Assembly: GCF_000687915.1 (NCBI RefSeq)
Contig: NZ_JHZY01000004.1
Span: forward strand, 692,001 to 756,000
Reading direction: 5' to 3'
DNA length: 64,000 nt
Origin: Leeuwenhoekiella sp. MAR_2009_132
Lineage (GTDB): Bacteria; Bacteroidota; Bacteroidia; Flavobacteriales; Flavobacteriaceae
Below are positions 44,847 to 55,155 of this stretch, one piece after another. The first letter of the stretch is position 1; every line of letters starts with the position of its first letter. Under the pieces are notes generated by a model that had not been told where the DNA came from, did no database searches, and saw only the letters and a program-made list of their open reading frames with translations. Made by a program: the position numbers and the translations under genes.

Positions 44847-46412
44847 ATGAAACCAATAAAACAACTCAAATTGAAAGGTATAGCCCTCAAATTAGTACTG
44901 ATTTTAATCCTTGTCTCCTGCAAAGAAGAAAAGAATTCAATTACAGAGCCTAAAGATACTACAGACATGACATATTACGAAAATTTTCGCCCACAATATC
45001 ATTATTCTCCTGAAGCAAACTGGATGAATGATCCTAACGGACTTGTTTACCACAATGGTACGTATCATTTGTATTTTCAGTATCACCCAGAGTCTACTGT
45101 CTGGGGGCCTATGCACTGGGGGCACGCTACCAGTAAAAATTTAAAAGATTGGCAAAATGAACCTGTAGCACTGGCACCAGATTCACTAGGTTATATATTT
45201 TCGGGGAGTGCGGTTATAGATTCTTTAAACACATCTGGTCTGGGTACTGCAGAAAACCCACCTCTTGTAGCGATGTTTACTTATCATGAACCTAAAGGCG
45301 CCGAAGCTAAAACGACAGACTTTCAATATCAGGGCATCGCATACAGTCTCGATAACGGGAAAACTTTCACAAAATATGAAGGAAACCCGGTGGTACCTAA
45401 CACAGAAAATCTGATAGACTTTAGAGACCCAAAAGTGTTCTGGGATAAGCAAACTCAAAAATGGATTTTAATTCTTGTTGCCGGAGATTATGCCATGTTC
45501 TATAATTCAGACAATTTAATAGACTGGACCTATCTGAGTGAATTTGGTAGAGATAGAGGCGCGCACGGTGGAGTTTGGGAATGCCCCGATCTTTTTCCTT
45601 TAACGATTGCAGAAACCGGAGAAACTAAGTGGGTTTTGTTTATTAGTATTAATCCCGGCGCACCTAACGGAGGTTCAGGAACTCAATACTTCGTAGGTGA
45701 GTTTGATGGTAGAACATTTACTTCAGAACAAAAAGATGAAAAATGGATTGATTTGGGACGGGATAATTATGCAGGTATTACTTACAACAACCTACCTGAG
45801 AATCAGCGTATTTTTATAGGCTGGATGAGCAATTGGGAATATGGCCAGGAAACGCCAACAGAAGCCTGGAGAAGCGCAATGACGCTTCCGCGGAAATTAG
45901 AATTACACAAAACAAATGAGTACTATTTATCTAACAATCCACTTGCAGATTTTACCGAAGGTCTTGAAGTTTTGACTCCCAAAACTAAATTAGAATCAGA
46001 TGTTCTCACCTTTACAGACAGTTCTCTTCATCAATCTAAAATCTATTTTGAAATGCCAAAACCGGTAGTAGATTTTGAACTGCAATTAAGCAATACAAAA
46101 GGAGAACATTTAACGGTTACTTTTGATGCAATTTCTCAAGAGTACACCTTAGACCGAAGTAAAAGTGGCCAGATTTCATTTTCAGAAAAATTTGCTTTAC
46201 CCCTTATGAAAGCTCCTGCGGTTTTTAATAATGATACAACCGCTGAATTTGCCATATATATGGATGCTTCTTCTATAGAGTTTTTTGGAGATGGTGGTAT
46301 GAATGCTCTTACAGCTCAATTTTTTCCAAATGCCCCATACACGCAGTTTAAATTAAAAACTAAAGCAGCAGTTTCAAATCTTAGCATTACCCCTATACCG
46401 AGTATTTGGTAA
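44847..46412 (+). CDS. GH32 beta-fructosidase lipoprotein
   Basis: A 521-residue lipoprotein (lipobox LVSC, Cys25, followed by KEE, an acidic stretch of the sort that can direct Bacteroidota lipoproteins to the surface). GH32 signatures: nucleophile Asp62 in NWMNDPNG, transition-state stabiliser Asp194 in FRDP, and acid/base Glu245 in WECPDLF. A C-terminal beta-sandwich covers about residues 375-521. It releases fructose from sucrose, levan or inulin outside the cytoplasm. It heads the plus-strand operon with the MFS transporter and fructokinase. Confidence 0.93.
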   Translation: MKPIKQLKLKGIALKLVLILILVSCKEEKNSITEPKDTTDMTYYENFRPQYHYSPEANWMNDPNGLVYHNGTYHLYFQYHPESTVWGPMHWGHATSKNLKDWQNEPVALAPDSLGYIFSGSAVIDSLNTSGLGTAENPPLVAMFTYHEPKGAEAKTTDFQYQGIAYSLDNGKTFTKYEGNPVVPNTENLIDFRDPKVFWDKQTQKWILILVAGDYAMFYNSDNLIDWTYLSEFGRDRGAHGGVWECPDLFPLTIAETGETKWVLFISINPGAPNGGSGTQYFVGEFDGRTFTSEQKDEKWIDLGRDNYAGITYNNLPENQRIFIGWMSNWEYGQETPTEAWRSAMTLPRKLELHKTNEYYLSNNPLADFTEGLEVLTPKTKLESDVLTFTDSSLHQSKIYFEMPKPVVDFELQLSNTKGEHLTVTFDAISQEYTLDRSKSGQISFSEKFALPLMKAPAVFNNDTTAEFAIYMDASSIEFFGDGGMNALTAQFFPNAPYTQFKLKTKAAVSNLSITPIPSIW

Positions 46413-46441
46413 AAATTAGTTACTAAACAAAGAACACTTAA

Positions 46442-47779
46442 ATGAAAGCAGTACAAAAATGGTCTATTACGGTAGCTTTAGCAGGATTTCTATTTGGTTT
46501 TGATACCGTAGTTATTTCTGGGGCTAATTTGCCGGTTAGACAGTTATGGGATCTTTCTCCTCTTTTTCACGGTTTATTCATAATGTCAATGGCCTTATGG
46601 GGTACAGTATTAGGCTCACTTACCGGTGGTATTCCCTGTGATCGTTTTGGCAGAAAAAAGACTTTATTCTGGATAGGTGTTTTATATCTAGTATCTGCTG
46701 TAGGTTCGGCACTATCTCCAGACCCTTATTTATTTTCATTTTTTAGATTTATTGGTGGTGTAGGTGTAGGTGCCTCATCTGTGGCCGCTCCTACCTATAT
46801 TTCTGAAATTTCAACCGCGTCAAACCGCGGTAAACTGGTTGCTTTGTATCAATTTAATATTGTTTTTGGTATACTTATCGCATTCTTTTCAAATTATCTT
46901 TTAGAAGGTTTTCAGGGTGCAAATGACTGGCGCTGGATGCTGGGTGTAGAAGGGATACCTGCAATACTTTACATCTTACTGGTGTTAGGAGTTCCTGAAA
47001 GTCCGCGATGGCTGTTACACAAACGAAAAGATGAAAAAGAAGCTTTTGAAATTCTCAATCGCGTATATCCTATCGCCGAAGTGCAGCAAAAAATAGATAC
47101 TATAAAAACAGAACTTGCCAAGACTTCAGACGATGTTACCCTGTTTACTAAACGATATAAAAAACCACTTATACTCGCTTTTTTGATTGCATTTTTTAAT
47201 CAGGTTTCCGGTATTAATTTCATACTATATTATGCCCCAGAAATATTAGTAAAAGCAGGTTTAGCTACAGAAGACTCCTTATTTAATTCTATATCTATAG
47301 GTGTAATTAACCTCATATTTACCTTTGTGGGCGTAGGCTTAATAGACCGCCTGGGCAGACGTACCCTTATGTTTATAGGCTCTATTGGTTATATCATAAG
47401 TTTAGCTACTGTTGCTTGGTGTTTTTACACAGGAGCAAGCTCCTCTATCCTTTTAGCCTTTATACTAATGTTTATCGCCTCCCATGCTATAGGACAGGGA
47501 GCCGTAATCTGGGTGTTTATATCTGAAATTTTCCCAAACAAAGTACGTGCTTATGGTCAATCCTGGGGTACCGGTACGCACTGGGTTTTTGCCGCTTTGA
47601 TAACCTTGCTTACTCCTGTTTTTCTAGATAGTGAAGATGGAATTTTTAAAGACAACCCCTGGCCTATATTTGCATTTTTTGCAGCTATGATGGTTTTGCA
47701 ATTGTTATTTACCAAGTTTATGATGCCAGAAACCAAAGGCATTTCGTTAGAAGAATTAGAAGATAAATTATTAGGTTAG
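46442..47779 (+). CDS. MFS sugar-porter family transporter
   Basis: A 445-residue transporter with twelve predicted helices and sugar-porter signatures: DRFGRKKTLFW (loop 2-3), PESPRWLLHKR (end of helix 6), QVSGINFILYYAPEI (helix 7), DRLGRRTLM (loop 8-9) and PETKGISLEEL after helix 12. These proteins carry monosaccharides with protons across the inner membrane. Placed between the GH32 enzyme and a PfkB kinase (one-base gap), fructose is the most likely cargo. Glucose or xylose transport is an alternative. Confidence 0.9.
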   Translation: MKAVQKWSITVALAGFLFGFDTVVISGANLPVRQLWDLSPLFHGLFIMSMALWGTVLGSLTGGIPCDRFGRKKTLFWIGVLYLVSAVGSALSPDPYLFSFFRFIGGVGVGASSVAAPTYISEISTASNRGKLVALYQFNIVFGILIAFFSNYLLEGFQGANDWRWMLGVEGIPAILYILLVLGVPESPRWLLHKRKDEKEAFEILNRVYPIAEVQQKIDTIKTELAKTSDDVTLFTKRYKKPLILAFLIAFFNQVSGINFILYYAPEILVKAGLATEDSLFNSISIGVINLIFTFVGVGLIDRLGRRTLMFIGSIGYIISLATVAWCFYTGASSSILLAFILMFIASHAIGQGAVIWVFISEIFPNKVRAYGQSWGTGTHWVFAALITLLTPVFLDSEDGIFKDNPWPIFAFFAAMMVLQLLFTKFMMPETKGISLEELEDKLLG

Positions 47780-47780
47780 G

Positions 47781-48674
47781 ATGAAAGAGTCAATTACAGC
47801 AATAAGTTTTGGAGAAATTTTATGGGATGTTTTTCCTGACGGAAAGGCGTTAGGAGGTGCACCGCTAAACCTATGTCTTAGATTGCAAAGTCTGGGCGTC
47901 TCTATGCAAATGATTAGCAGGTTAGGCACAGATGGTCTTGCAGAAGAAACACGTTCTGCTATTGATCAATTTGAACTCAATCAGGATTTAATACAAGAAG
48001 ATGATGATCTTGAAACCGGGCAGGTACTGGTAACCTTAGATGATACGGGAAGTGCTTCTTACAAAATTAAAAGTCCTGTTGCCTGGGATACAATAAAACT
48101 TACCGAAGCTAATCAGGAAGCCGTTGCACATGCAGATTTATTTATTTTTGGCTCTCTGGCTGCACGCAATGAAGTTTCAAGAAATACTCTTAAAGAGTTA
48201 TTACCGCAAAGTAAATTTGCCATTTTTGATGTAAACCTGAGGAAACCGCATTATAAATTAGATCATATTGTGCAGTTTATGAAGCAGGCACAAATGGTTA
48301 AAATGAATGATGAAGAACTAACCGAAATAGTAACACATCTTGAAATCAAAAGTGTGGTTATGGAAGATCAACTAGCTGACTTAAGCAAACTTACTAATAC
48401 CCAACTTATTTGTGTAACCTGTGGCGAAGCAGGAGCTGTACTTTATAAAAATGGCCATATGTATTCACACAGTGGCTATAGCACAACAGTTGTTGATACC
48501 GTAGGTGCTGGAGATTCTTTCTTAGCCGGGTTAATAAGCCAACTTTTTAAAGAAGAAAATACTCCGGAAGATGCACTTGCATTTGCCTGCGCTCTGGGCG
48601 CCATGGTTGCCGGTAAAAAAGGAGCCAATTCTAAAATTTCTAAAGCTGAAATTCTTGAAAAAATGGCGGAATAA
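47781..48674 (+). CDS. PfkB-family fructokinase
   Basis: A 297-residue PfkB carbohydrate kinase. The N-terminal signature GGAPLNLCLRLQSLG (about residues 25-39) is that of fructokinases, and the C-terminal DTVGAGDSFLAG contains catalytic base Asp245. It phosphorylates fructose to fructose 6-phosphate in the cytoplasm. Its start follows the MFS stop after one base and its stop abuts the convergent decarboxylase gene with no spacer. Confidence 0.9.
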   Translation: MKESITAISFGEILWDVFPDGKALGGAPLNLCLRLQSLGVSMQMISRLGTDGLAEETRSAIDQFELNQDLIQEDDDLETGQVLVTLDDTGSASYKIKSPVAWDTIKLTEANQEAVAHADLFIFGSLAARNEVSRNTLKELLPQSKFAIFDVNLRKPHYKLDHIVQFMKQAQMVKMNDEELTEIVTHLEIKSVVMEDQLADLSKLTNTQLICVTCGEAGAVLYKNGHMYSHSGYSTTVVDTVGAGDSFLAGLISQLFKEENTPEDALAFACALGAMVAGKKGANSKISKAEILEKMAE

Positions 48675-50102
48675 TTATTCTGCCATTTGTTCACATAGCG
48701 CAATAGTTTCTTCAACATGCGCCAACGTTGTTCTGGGGTTTATTAAACACATTCTCAAAACGGTCTGACCATTTAATACCGTAGTAACTAACATAGCCTC
48801 CCGAGAATCAACTACTTTTTCTGAAATTTTAGAGTTTAAATTATCAAGTTCAGCTTCAGTTAAATTGCGGTCTATAGGATTGTATCTAAAATTGATAATC
48901 GCTAGTGTGGCAGGAGATACCACTTCCCACTTTTTACTTTTCCGAAGAATACTTTCAACTTTTTCGCACAAATCAAAATTGTATTGCACCGCCTCCCGAA
49001 ACGCTTTAAGGCCAAAGGTTTTAATACTCATATAAAACTTAAGTGCTCTAAACCGTCTGGTAAGTTGTATCCCGTGATCGTAGAAATTTATTTCTGAACT
49101 GTTTCCTTCTACATCCTTTAAATATTCGGGCTTTTCAGTAAAAGTACCGCTCAGCCATTTATGATTGCGCACCAGTAAACACCCCATTTCGTACGGCTGG
49201 TAAAACCACTTATGCGGATCAACAGTAAGCGAATCTGCCTTGTCTATACCTTTTAAAAGTTGCTTACCGTTTTTTGCTAAAATTGCTGCTCCGCCATAGG
49301 CGCCGTCAACGTGAAACCATAGGTCTTCGGTTTTTGCAATCGCTCCTAACTCGGGGAGTTGATCTACTGTACCGGTATTTGTTGTACCTGCAGATGCTAA
49401 TAAACAAAAAGGTTGTAACCCCGCAAGACGATCTTTATTAATTGCATTTTTCAGCTTATTTAAGCTAAACTTAAACTCTCCATCGGTAGGAATAAGGCGT
49501 ATTTGATCTTTTCTAAAACCTATAACCCGTATGGCTTTAATATTTGAAGAATGAGCCTGGTCTGAAAGGTAAATTACTGCTTTAGAAAAATCGTCACCAC
49601 ACTTAATGTTTCGGGCAGTCACCAGCGCAGTTAAATTTGCCATAGAACCCCCACTGGTAAATATACCGCCACCTCTTTTCTGCGGAAAACCATACAAATC
49701 AAGAAGCCAGTTTACAGTTAAAATCTCTAGTTCTGCAGCAGCGGGAGAAGCGATCCACCCACCAGAAAAAATATTAAATCCTGTCGCCAGGGCATCTGCA
49801 ATAGCACTTACATAGTTACTGGGCCCGGGAACAAAAGAGAAGAACTTAGGGTGACTTAACAAATTAGTAAACGGCATTACCTTCTCCATCACCGTATCTA
49901 AAACAGTATCTACCGGGGTGGCAAGCTCAGGAATTGATTCTCCCAATAAAGAATCCATCTCTTTACGTGTAGCTAGCGACACCGGTTTTTTATCTTCCTG
50001 CCCTAAATGATGTGCAATTATAGAATCAATAACTTTATAACCATACTGGCGCATTTCTGCTTCAGACAATTCTAATCGTGCTTCTGGTTTTGCTTTCATC
50101 AT
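48675..50102 (-). CDS. Group II PLP-dependent amino-acid decarboxylase
   Basis: A 475-residue fold I decarboxylase. PLP lysine Lys298 in VDPHKWFYQP, the pyridine-binding Asp in HVDGAYGG, GIFTSGGSMAN and the substrate-loop SDQAHSSNIKA are visible. The overall pattern fits aromatic-L-amino-acid or L-2,4-diaminobutyrate decarboxylases rather than glutamate decarboxylase; the substrate is not decided by sequence. It is divergent from trkH and has its own -7 box at 50115-50122. Confidence 0.85.
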   Translation of the reverse strand: MMKAKPEARLELSEAEMRQYGYKVIDSIIAHHLGQEDKKPVSLATRKEMDSLLGESIPELATPVDTVLDTVMEKVMPFTNLLSHPKFFSFVPGPSNYVSAIADALATGFNIFSGGWIASPAAAELEILTVNWLLDLYGFPQKRGGGIFTSGGSMANLTALVTARNIKCGDDFSKAVIYLSDQAHSSNIKAIRVIGFRKDQIRLIPTDGEFKFSLNKLKNAINKDRLAGLQPFCLLASAGTTNTGTVDQLPELGAIAKTEDLWFHVDGAYGGAAILAKNGKQLLKGIDKADSLTVDPHKWFYQPYEMGCLLVRNHKWLSGTFTEKPEYLKDVEGNSSEINFYDHGIQLTRRFRALKFYMSIKTFGLKAFREAVQYNFDLCEKVESILRKSKKWEVVSPATLAIINFRYNPIDRNLTEAELDNLNSKISEKVVDSREAMLVTTVLNGQTVLRMCLINPRTTLAHVEETIALCEQMAE

Positions 50103-50114
50103 TTATATTTTTTG

Positions 50115-50122
50115 CAAAACTA
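50115..50122 (-). promoter_or_regulatory. Putative -7 box of the PLP decarboxylase
   Basis: Minus-strand TAGTTTTG matches TAnnTTTG; predicted start near 50111, nine bases before the ATG at 50102. No -33 TTG at normal distance. Confidence 0.4.
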
Positions 50123-50265
50123 GGTGTTTAAAAAACTACTAGAAAAATATCCTTCACAAGAAGTCTTAAAATATTGGTTTTACCCCGATATCGTAATAGT
50201 TAATGAATCCTTTCTTTTATCAAATAATTAAAGATCTAAAAAAACAACGGTACTTTAGATTACCC

Positions 50266-50273
50266 TAACTTTG
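50266..50273 (+). promoter_or_regulatory. Putative -7 box of the potassium uptake operon
   Basis: TAACTTTG matches TAnnTTTG; predicted start near 50277, 14 bases before the TTG codon at 50291, supporting translation from a TTG there. Confidence 0.5.
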
Positions 50274-50290
50274 CGCTATAATTAAATCAA

Positions 50291-52066
50291 TTGGGTTTGA
50301 AAGATAGCATATCCAAAGTTCTGACATTAAATACATTATTTCGTTCTGCTTTTGTTCTAAGCCTCATCGGGGTTTTTGCATTTATAATTGATTTTGGATA
50401 CGAGCAGTCTTCTCAGATTCAAAATTTCTTAAATGCCTATTACCTTATCATTCTCTTTGTAGGTATTGCCGTGACTTTAGTGCGCTATTTTACCTTTTCT
50501 AAAAAACTAAGCACTCAGGTTATCGTATTTGATGCCCTGTCAATTCTATTTACAATTTATGTAATAGGAATTCATTTTTTTTCGCAAGAAGCACACAGAC
50601 ACCTCAGCTTTTTGTACAACGACAATTGGATTAAAGCTGCCATTTTACTCACTTTTATAAGAGAATTTGCAGAGCAGCGCCTCAATTACAGGCGTAACTA
50701 CCTTAACCCTGCACAATTATTTATTGTAAGTTTTATTGGTATTATTTTATTTGGAACACTACTGCTCAAATTACCCAACGCAACTTATGAAGGCATTTCA
50801 TTTTTAGACGCCCTGTTCACCTCAACAAGTGCAGTATGCGTTACCGGCCTAATCGTTGTAGACACCGGCAGTTATTTCACTCCCTTTGGCCAACATATCA
50901 TTGTTTTTCTCATTCAATTAGGGGGTCTGGGGATACTTACATTTGCAAGTTATTTTAGCTATTTTTTTAAAGGGGTTACCTCTTTTGAAAATCAGGTTGT
51001 TTTAAGTGATATGACTAATTCTCAGAAAATAGGCGAAGTATTTTCTACCTTAAAACGCATCTTACTTATTACATTTTCTATAGAAGCTATTGGTGCATTA
51101 ATCATTTTTTCAAGTTTAGAAGTTAAACACATACCCGAATTTTTTGACCGGGTATTTTTTGCAGTTTTCCACGCGGTTTCTGCTTTTTGTAATGCCGGTT
51201 TTTCTACACTTTCTAATGGCATTTATGATCTAGATTACCGCTATAATTATGTAATGCAGCTTACCTTAATTGGCCTCTTTGTTTTTGGAGGACTAGGTTT
51301 TCCTATCGTAATCAATGTGATTAAATATTTAAAGTACAAAATTATAAGTCCGCTTTTATTGGGTCACACAAAAACAACAATCTATAAACCCTGGGTTTTA
51401 AGTCTCAATAGTCGTATTACCTTAATCACCACAGGAAGTTTAATGGCAATAGGTACGGTTATATTCTTCTTCAATGAGTATAACAACACCTTAGTAGAGC
51501 ATAGAGGATTAGGGAAATTTGTTACTGCTTTTTTTGGCGCGACTACCCCGCGTACGGCCGGTTTCAACACCTTAGACATGAACCAGCTTCACTTTTCTAC
51601 ACTCATGATGATTTTCTTTCTCATGTGGGTAGGAGCCTCTCCCGCATCTACTGGTGGTGGTATAAAAACAAGTACGTTTGCCATTGCAACTCTAAACTTT
51701 TTTAGTCTGGCAAAAGGAAAAACACGTATAGAAGTGTACCGTAGAGAAATAGCAGATATTTCGGTGCGCAGGGCCTTTGCAATTATTTCGCTTTCACTGG
51801 TTGTAATAGGTTTTGCAGTGATCTCAATTGCTGCATTTGACCCCGAGAAAACCTTACTCAGCATCGCTTTTGAATGTTTTTCTGCTTACAGTACTGTGGG
51901 CTTAAGTTTAGGGATCACCGCTACCCTAACCGCTGCAAGTAAGGGAGTTTTAATTATCGTAATGTTTATAGGTAGAGTAAGTATGCTTACGATTATGATT
52001 GCGCTTTTTAGAAAGATCAAATACAAAGACTATCGCTATCCTACGGAAGAGATTTTGATGAATTAA
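50291..52066 (+). CDS. TrkH/KtrB-type potassium uptake membrane subunit
   Basis: A 591-residue polytopic protein starting at TTG (a second TTG lies two codons on). An N-terminal extension of about 130 residues with several helices precedes the four pore repeats, each with a filter-type glycine: STSAVCVTGLIVVD, AVSAFCNAGFSTLS, GATTPRTAGFNTLD and CFSAYSTVGLSLG. It forms the K+ (or K+/Na+) conducting subunit in the inner membrane. The TrkA/KtrA gene follows after 13 bases. Confidence 0.92.
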   Translation: MGLKDSISKVLTLNTLFRSAFVLSLIGVFAFIIDFGYEQSSQIQNFLNAYYLIILFVGIAVTLVRYFTFSKKLSTQVIVFDALSILFTIYVIGIHFFSQEAHRHLSFLYNDNWIKAAILLTFIREFAEQRLNYRRNYLNPAQLFIVSFIGIILFGTLLLKLPNATYEGISFLDALFTSTSAVCVTGLIVVDTGSYFTPFGQHIIVFLIQLGGLGILTFASYFSYFFKGVTSFENQVVLSDMTNSQKIGEVFSTLKRILLITFSIEAIGALIIFSSLEVKHIPEFFDRVFFAVFHAVSAFCNAGFSTLSNGIYDLDYRYNYVMQLTLIGLFVFGGLGFPIVINVIKYLKYKIISPLLLGHTKTTIYKPWVLSLNSRITLITTGSLMAIGTVIFFFNEYNNTLVEHRGLGKFVTAFFGATTPRTAGFNTLDMNQLHFSTLMMIFFLMWVGASPASTGGGIKTSTFAIATLNFFSLAKGKTRIEVYRREIADISVRRAFAIISLSLVVIGFAVISIAAFDPEKTLLSIAFECFSAYSTVGLSLGITATLTAASKGVLIIVMFIGRVSMLTIMIALFRKIKYKDYRYPTEEILMN

Positions 52067-52079
52067 ACAGGTTTAGATT

Positions 52080-52766
52080 ATGAAATATATCATTTTAGGG
52101 TTGGGAAATTTTGGAGCTTCTTTAGCCGAAAAATTAACAGCTTCAGGAAACGAGGTTATAGGTATCGACATTAAAATGAATCGTGTTGACGCTTTAAAGG
52201 AAAAAATAACACATACTATTTGTCTTGATGCCACAGATGAATCTACTGTAACCGGCTTACCTCTTAAAGATACTGATATTGTTATTGTTGCCGTAGGTGA
52301 AAATCAAGGTGTAAACGTAATGATCACCGCATTATTTAAAAACCTGGGCGTAAAAAGATTAATAAGCAGAGCAGTGAACTCCCTTCACGAGAATGTTTTA
52401 AATGCAATAGGGGTTGATGAGATCGTACATCCTGAGCAGGAAAGCGCCGAACGCTGGGCAAAAAAACTGTGTATGCGGGGTGTTGTTGATTCGTTTGAAC
52501 TCAATGAATATTTTAGTATTGTAGAGATTAAACTACCGCAACGCTATGAAAATAAAACCATCGAAGATGTAAAGTTTAGAGAGCGTTATAATCTACTGGT
52601 ATTAACAACAATAAAAAATGCACACGTTCCTACTAATATAGGCAAACGCAAAACCATTATAGATGTTCAGAGTGTTGCTACACCTCATTTACTTCTTGAA
52701 AAAGATGATATACTTGTGCTATACGGTTCAAATAAAGACATCAAAAAATTTATAAGCTCAAAATAA
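52080..52766 (+). CDS. TrkA/KtrA-type potassium uptake regulator
   Basis: A 228-residue RCK protein: an N-terminal Rossmann domain (IILGLGNFGASLAEKL, GIDIKMNRVDALK) and a C-terminal TrkA-C domain (about residues 140-225). It is the cytoplasmic nucleotide-binding gate of the TrkH channel encoded upstream. At 228 residues it has one RCK unit, as in KtrA, unlike the doubled 458-residue E. coli TrkA. Confidence 0.93.
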   Translation: MKYIILGLGNFGASLAEKLTASGNEVIGIDIKMNRVDALKEKITHTICLDATDESTVTGLPLKDTDIVIVAVGENQGVNVMITALFKNLGVKRLISRAVNSLHENVLNAIGVDEIVHPEQESAERWAKKLCMRGVVDSFELNEYFSIVEIKLPQRYENKTIEDVKFRERYNLLVLTTIKNAHVPTNIGKRKTIIDVQSVATPHLLLEKDDILVLYGSNKDIKKFISSK

Positions 52767-52847
52767 TGCCTAAAACATAAAACAAAATGTTTCCGAAGAA
52801 GATTAAAAAATCACCTCCAGAAACATCATTATGCATAAGGCTTTAAG

Positions 52848-53582
52848 TTATTTATTCAATGTCATAAAAAGCAACGCCGCAAATACTGCTCCTATAATGG
52901 GCCCAACAACCGGAATCCACGAATAGCTCCAGTTACTATCTATTTTTCCTTTGATAGGTAATAATGCATGAACAATACGCGGACCTAAATCACGTGCAGG
53001 ATTAATAGCATAGCCGGTGGTACCTCCTAAAGAAAGGCCTATTCCCCAAACAACAAATGCAACTGGGATAGCGCCTATAGAACCTAAACCTACTTTAGTT
53101 CCTGCGCCATCATTAATCTCGGCTTCAGAGAAATAAAACACACAGATTAATAAAACAAAAGTTCCAATAATCTCACTTATTATATTTCTAAATTTATTAG
53201 GTATTGCAGGAGCAGTACAAAAAACTGCACGCTTTAAACCACCATCTTCAGTCGCATCAAAATGATCTTTATACATCACATAAACGAGAGACGACCCTAG
53301 CATTGCACCTATAAACTCTGCTGCGATGTATGTAGGCACATCTGCCCATGGAAACAAGCCTGCCACCGCTAGACCTACAGTCACTGCGGGATTTAAATGA
53401 GCACCACTGTATGGGCCGGCAACTACTACACCTACAAAAACTGCAAGTCCCCAGGCTGTAGTGATTCCCATCCAGCCACTGCCGTGACCTATGGTTTTAT
53501 TTAAAATATCATTAGCAACTATCCCACCTCCTAAAAGAATGAGTAGTCCTGTACCTAGAATTTCTGCTATAAAAGGAGTCAT
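52848..53582 (-). CDS. glpF: Glycerol facilitator (aquaglyceroporin)
   Basis: A 244-residue MIP-family channel with both NPA boxes, HLNPAVTVGL and AINPARDLGPR; the Asp after the second box is characteristic of glycerol facilitators rather than water-only aquaporins. It admits glycerol for phosphorylation by the kinase whose gene ends 12 bases upstream. Last gene of the glpD-glpK-glpF run. Confidence 0.93.
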   Translation of the reverse strand: MTPFIAEILGTGLLILLGGGIVANDILNKTIGHGSGWMGITTAWGLAVFVGVVVAGPYSGAHLNPAVTVGLAVAGLFPWADVPTYIAAEFIGAMLGSSLVYVMYKDHFDATEDGGLKRAVFCTAPAIPNKFRNIISEIIGTFVLLICVFYFSEAEINDGAGTKVGLGSIGAIPVAFVVWGIGLSLGGTTGYAINPARDLGPRIVHALLPIKGKIDSNWSYSWIPVVGPIIGAVFAALLFMTLNK

Positions 53583-53594
53583 AAATATAAGATG

Positions 53595-55088
53595 TTATAG
53601 GGTTGTCCAATATTCTAAAGCCTTAATTGCACGATACCAACCTTTGATACCTTCTTCAATTTTTGCTTTGTCTTTTTTAGGTTCAAAACGCTTATCCTCT
53701 TCCCACATCTCTTGTATTTGCTCTTTACTATCCCAAAATCCCACGGCAAGACCGGCAAGATAAGCTGCTCCTAAGGCAGTGGTCTCAGTTATTTTAGGCC
53801 TTATTGTAATTGAGTCTAAAACATCTGCCTGAAATTGCATGAGTGTATTATTTATAGAGGCACCACCATCTACACGTAACTCTTTAATTTCGATCCCAGA
53901 ATCTGCATGCATAGCTTTAAGAATATCCATTGTTTGATACGCAATTGCTTCAATTGAAGCTCTGGCTATGTGTGCATCTGTTGTACCTCTTGTGATCCCA
54001 AATATGGTTCCTTTCCCTTTTTGATTCCAGTAGGGTGCACCCATCCCTGCAAAAGCAGGAATAAAATATACACCCTCTGTAGATTCTACAGAACCGGCTA
54101 ATTGCTCAACATCCTCAGATCTTTTAATTATTCCCAGACCATCACGTAACCACTGCACAACAGCTCCTCCTATAAAAATACTTCCTTCTAAAGCATATTC
54201 TGTTTTACCTCCTATGCGCCACGCTACAGTGGTCAATAGGTTATTTTTAGAAAGTATGGGTTTATCACCTATATTCATTAACATAAAACAACCGGTGCCA
54301 TAAGTACTTTTTACCATTCCCTTTTTAGTACACATTTGACCGAATAACGCTGCCATTTGATCACCTGCAATACCTGCAATAGGAATTTTTGAAGCAAAAA
54401 CTGTAGTTTTAGTATGACCATAGACCTCGCTACTGTCTTTAACCTCCGGAAGCATACTTTTAGGGATATCAAAAAGCTCTAGAAGTTCATCATCCCATTG
54501 CATTGTATTAATATTAAAAAGTAGCGTTCTACAGGCATTAGTAGCATCGGTAACGTGAAGCTCGCCTTTTGTAAATTTCCAGATAATCCAGGTATCTATC
54601 GTACCTAATACGAGATCTCCAGCTTCAGCTTTCTCGCGTGCTCCTTCTACGTTATCAAGTATCCATTTAACTTTTGTCCCAGAAAAATAGGAGTCTATAA
54701 CGAGACCGGTTTTCTCCTGAATCATTTCAGTCTTACCGTCTTTCTTTAAGCTATCGCAATAGTCTGCAGTACGCTTATCTTGCCAAACAATGGCATTATA
54801 TACGGGCTCCCCGGTTTTACGGTCCCATACGACAACGGTTTCCCGTTGATTAGTAATACCTATTCCTGCTATATTCTTTCCATTCAACCCTTTAGAAACA
54901 GTAGCTTCTGCAGCAACCCCTGCTTGAGTAGACCAGATTTCCTGAGGATCGTGTTCTACCCATCCCGGCTTTGGAAAATATTGGGTAAACTCTTTTTGAG
55001 CAACTGAAACAATTTTCCCTTGTTTATCGAAAACGATTGCGCGAGAACTCGTAGTTCCCTGATCCAGGGCTAAAATATACTGGTCCAT
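53595..55088 (-). CDS. glpK: Glycerol kinase
   Basis: A 497-residue FGGY-family kinase with the N-terminal [12 protein letters not shown] phosphate-binding loop, [21 protein letters not shown] and the C-terminal [19 protein letters not shown]. Length and motifs match glycerol kinases closely. It makes sn-glycerol 3-phosphate, which GlpD oxidises. A terminator lies between glpD and this gene. Confidence 0.96.
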   Translation of the reverse strand: MDQYILALDQGTTSSRAIVFDKQGKIVSVAQKEFTQYFPKPGWVEHDPQEIWSTQAGVAAEATVSKGLNGKNIAGIGITNQRETVVVWDRKTGEPVYNAIVWQDKRTADYCDSLKKDGKTEMIQEKTGLVIDSYFSGTKVKWILDNVEGAREKAEAGDLVLGTIDTWIIWKFTKGELHVTDATNACRTLLFNINTMQWDDELLELFDIPKSMLPEVKDSSEVYGHTKTTVFASKIPIAGIAGDQMAALFGQMCTKKGMVKSTYGTGCFMLMNIGDKPILSKNNLLTTVAWRIGGKTEYALEGSIFIGGAVVQWLRDGLGIIKRSEDVEQLAGSVESTEGVYFIPAFAGMGAPYWNQKGKGTIFGITRGTTDAHIARASIEAIAYQTMDILKAMHADSGIEIKELRVDGGASINNTLMQFQADVLDSITIRPKITETTALGAAYLAGLAVGFWDSKEQIQEMWEEDKRFEPKKDKAKIEEGIKGWYRAIKALEYWTTL

Positions 55089-55110
55089 ACTTAATTGATT
55101 TATTGGTTAT

Positions 55111-55142
55111 AAAAAGCACCTCAATTTAATAAATTAAGGTGC
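55111..55142 (-). terminator. Terminator/attenuator between glpD and glpK
   Basis: In the minus direction a 12-bp stem with one mismatch (55131-55142 with 55116-55127, loop of three) is followed by five T. It lies within the glp operon, so it would lower expression of glpK-glpF relative to glpD unless read through. Confidence 0.8.
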
Positions 55143-55155
55143 CGGGTTGATTTTA

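Noticed and set aside
52767..52847. Possible terminator between convergent trkA-like and glpF genes
   Set aside because: Only a 6-bp pairing (TGTTTC with GAAACA) around a long loop and no adjacent T run; not a convincing hairpin.
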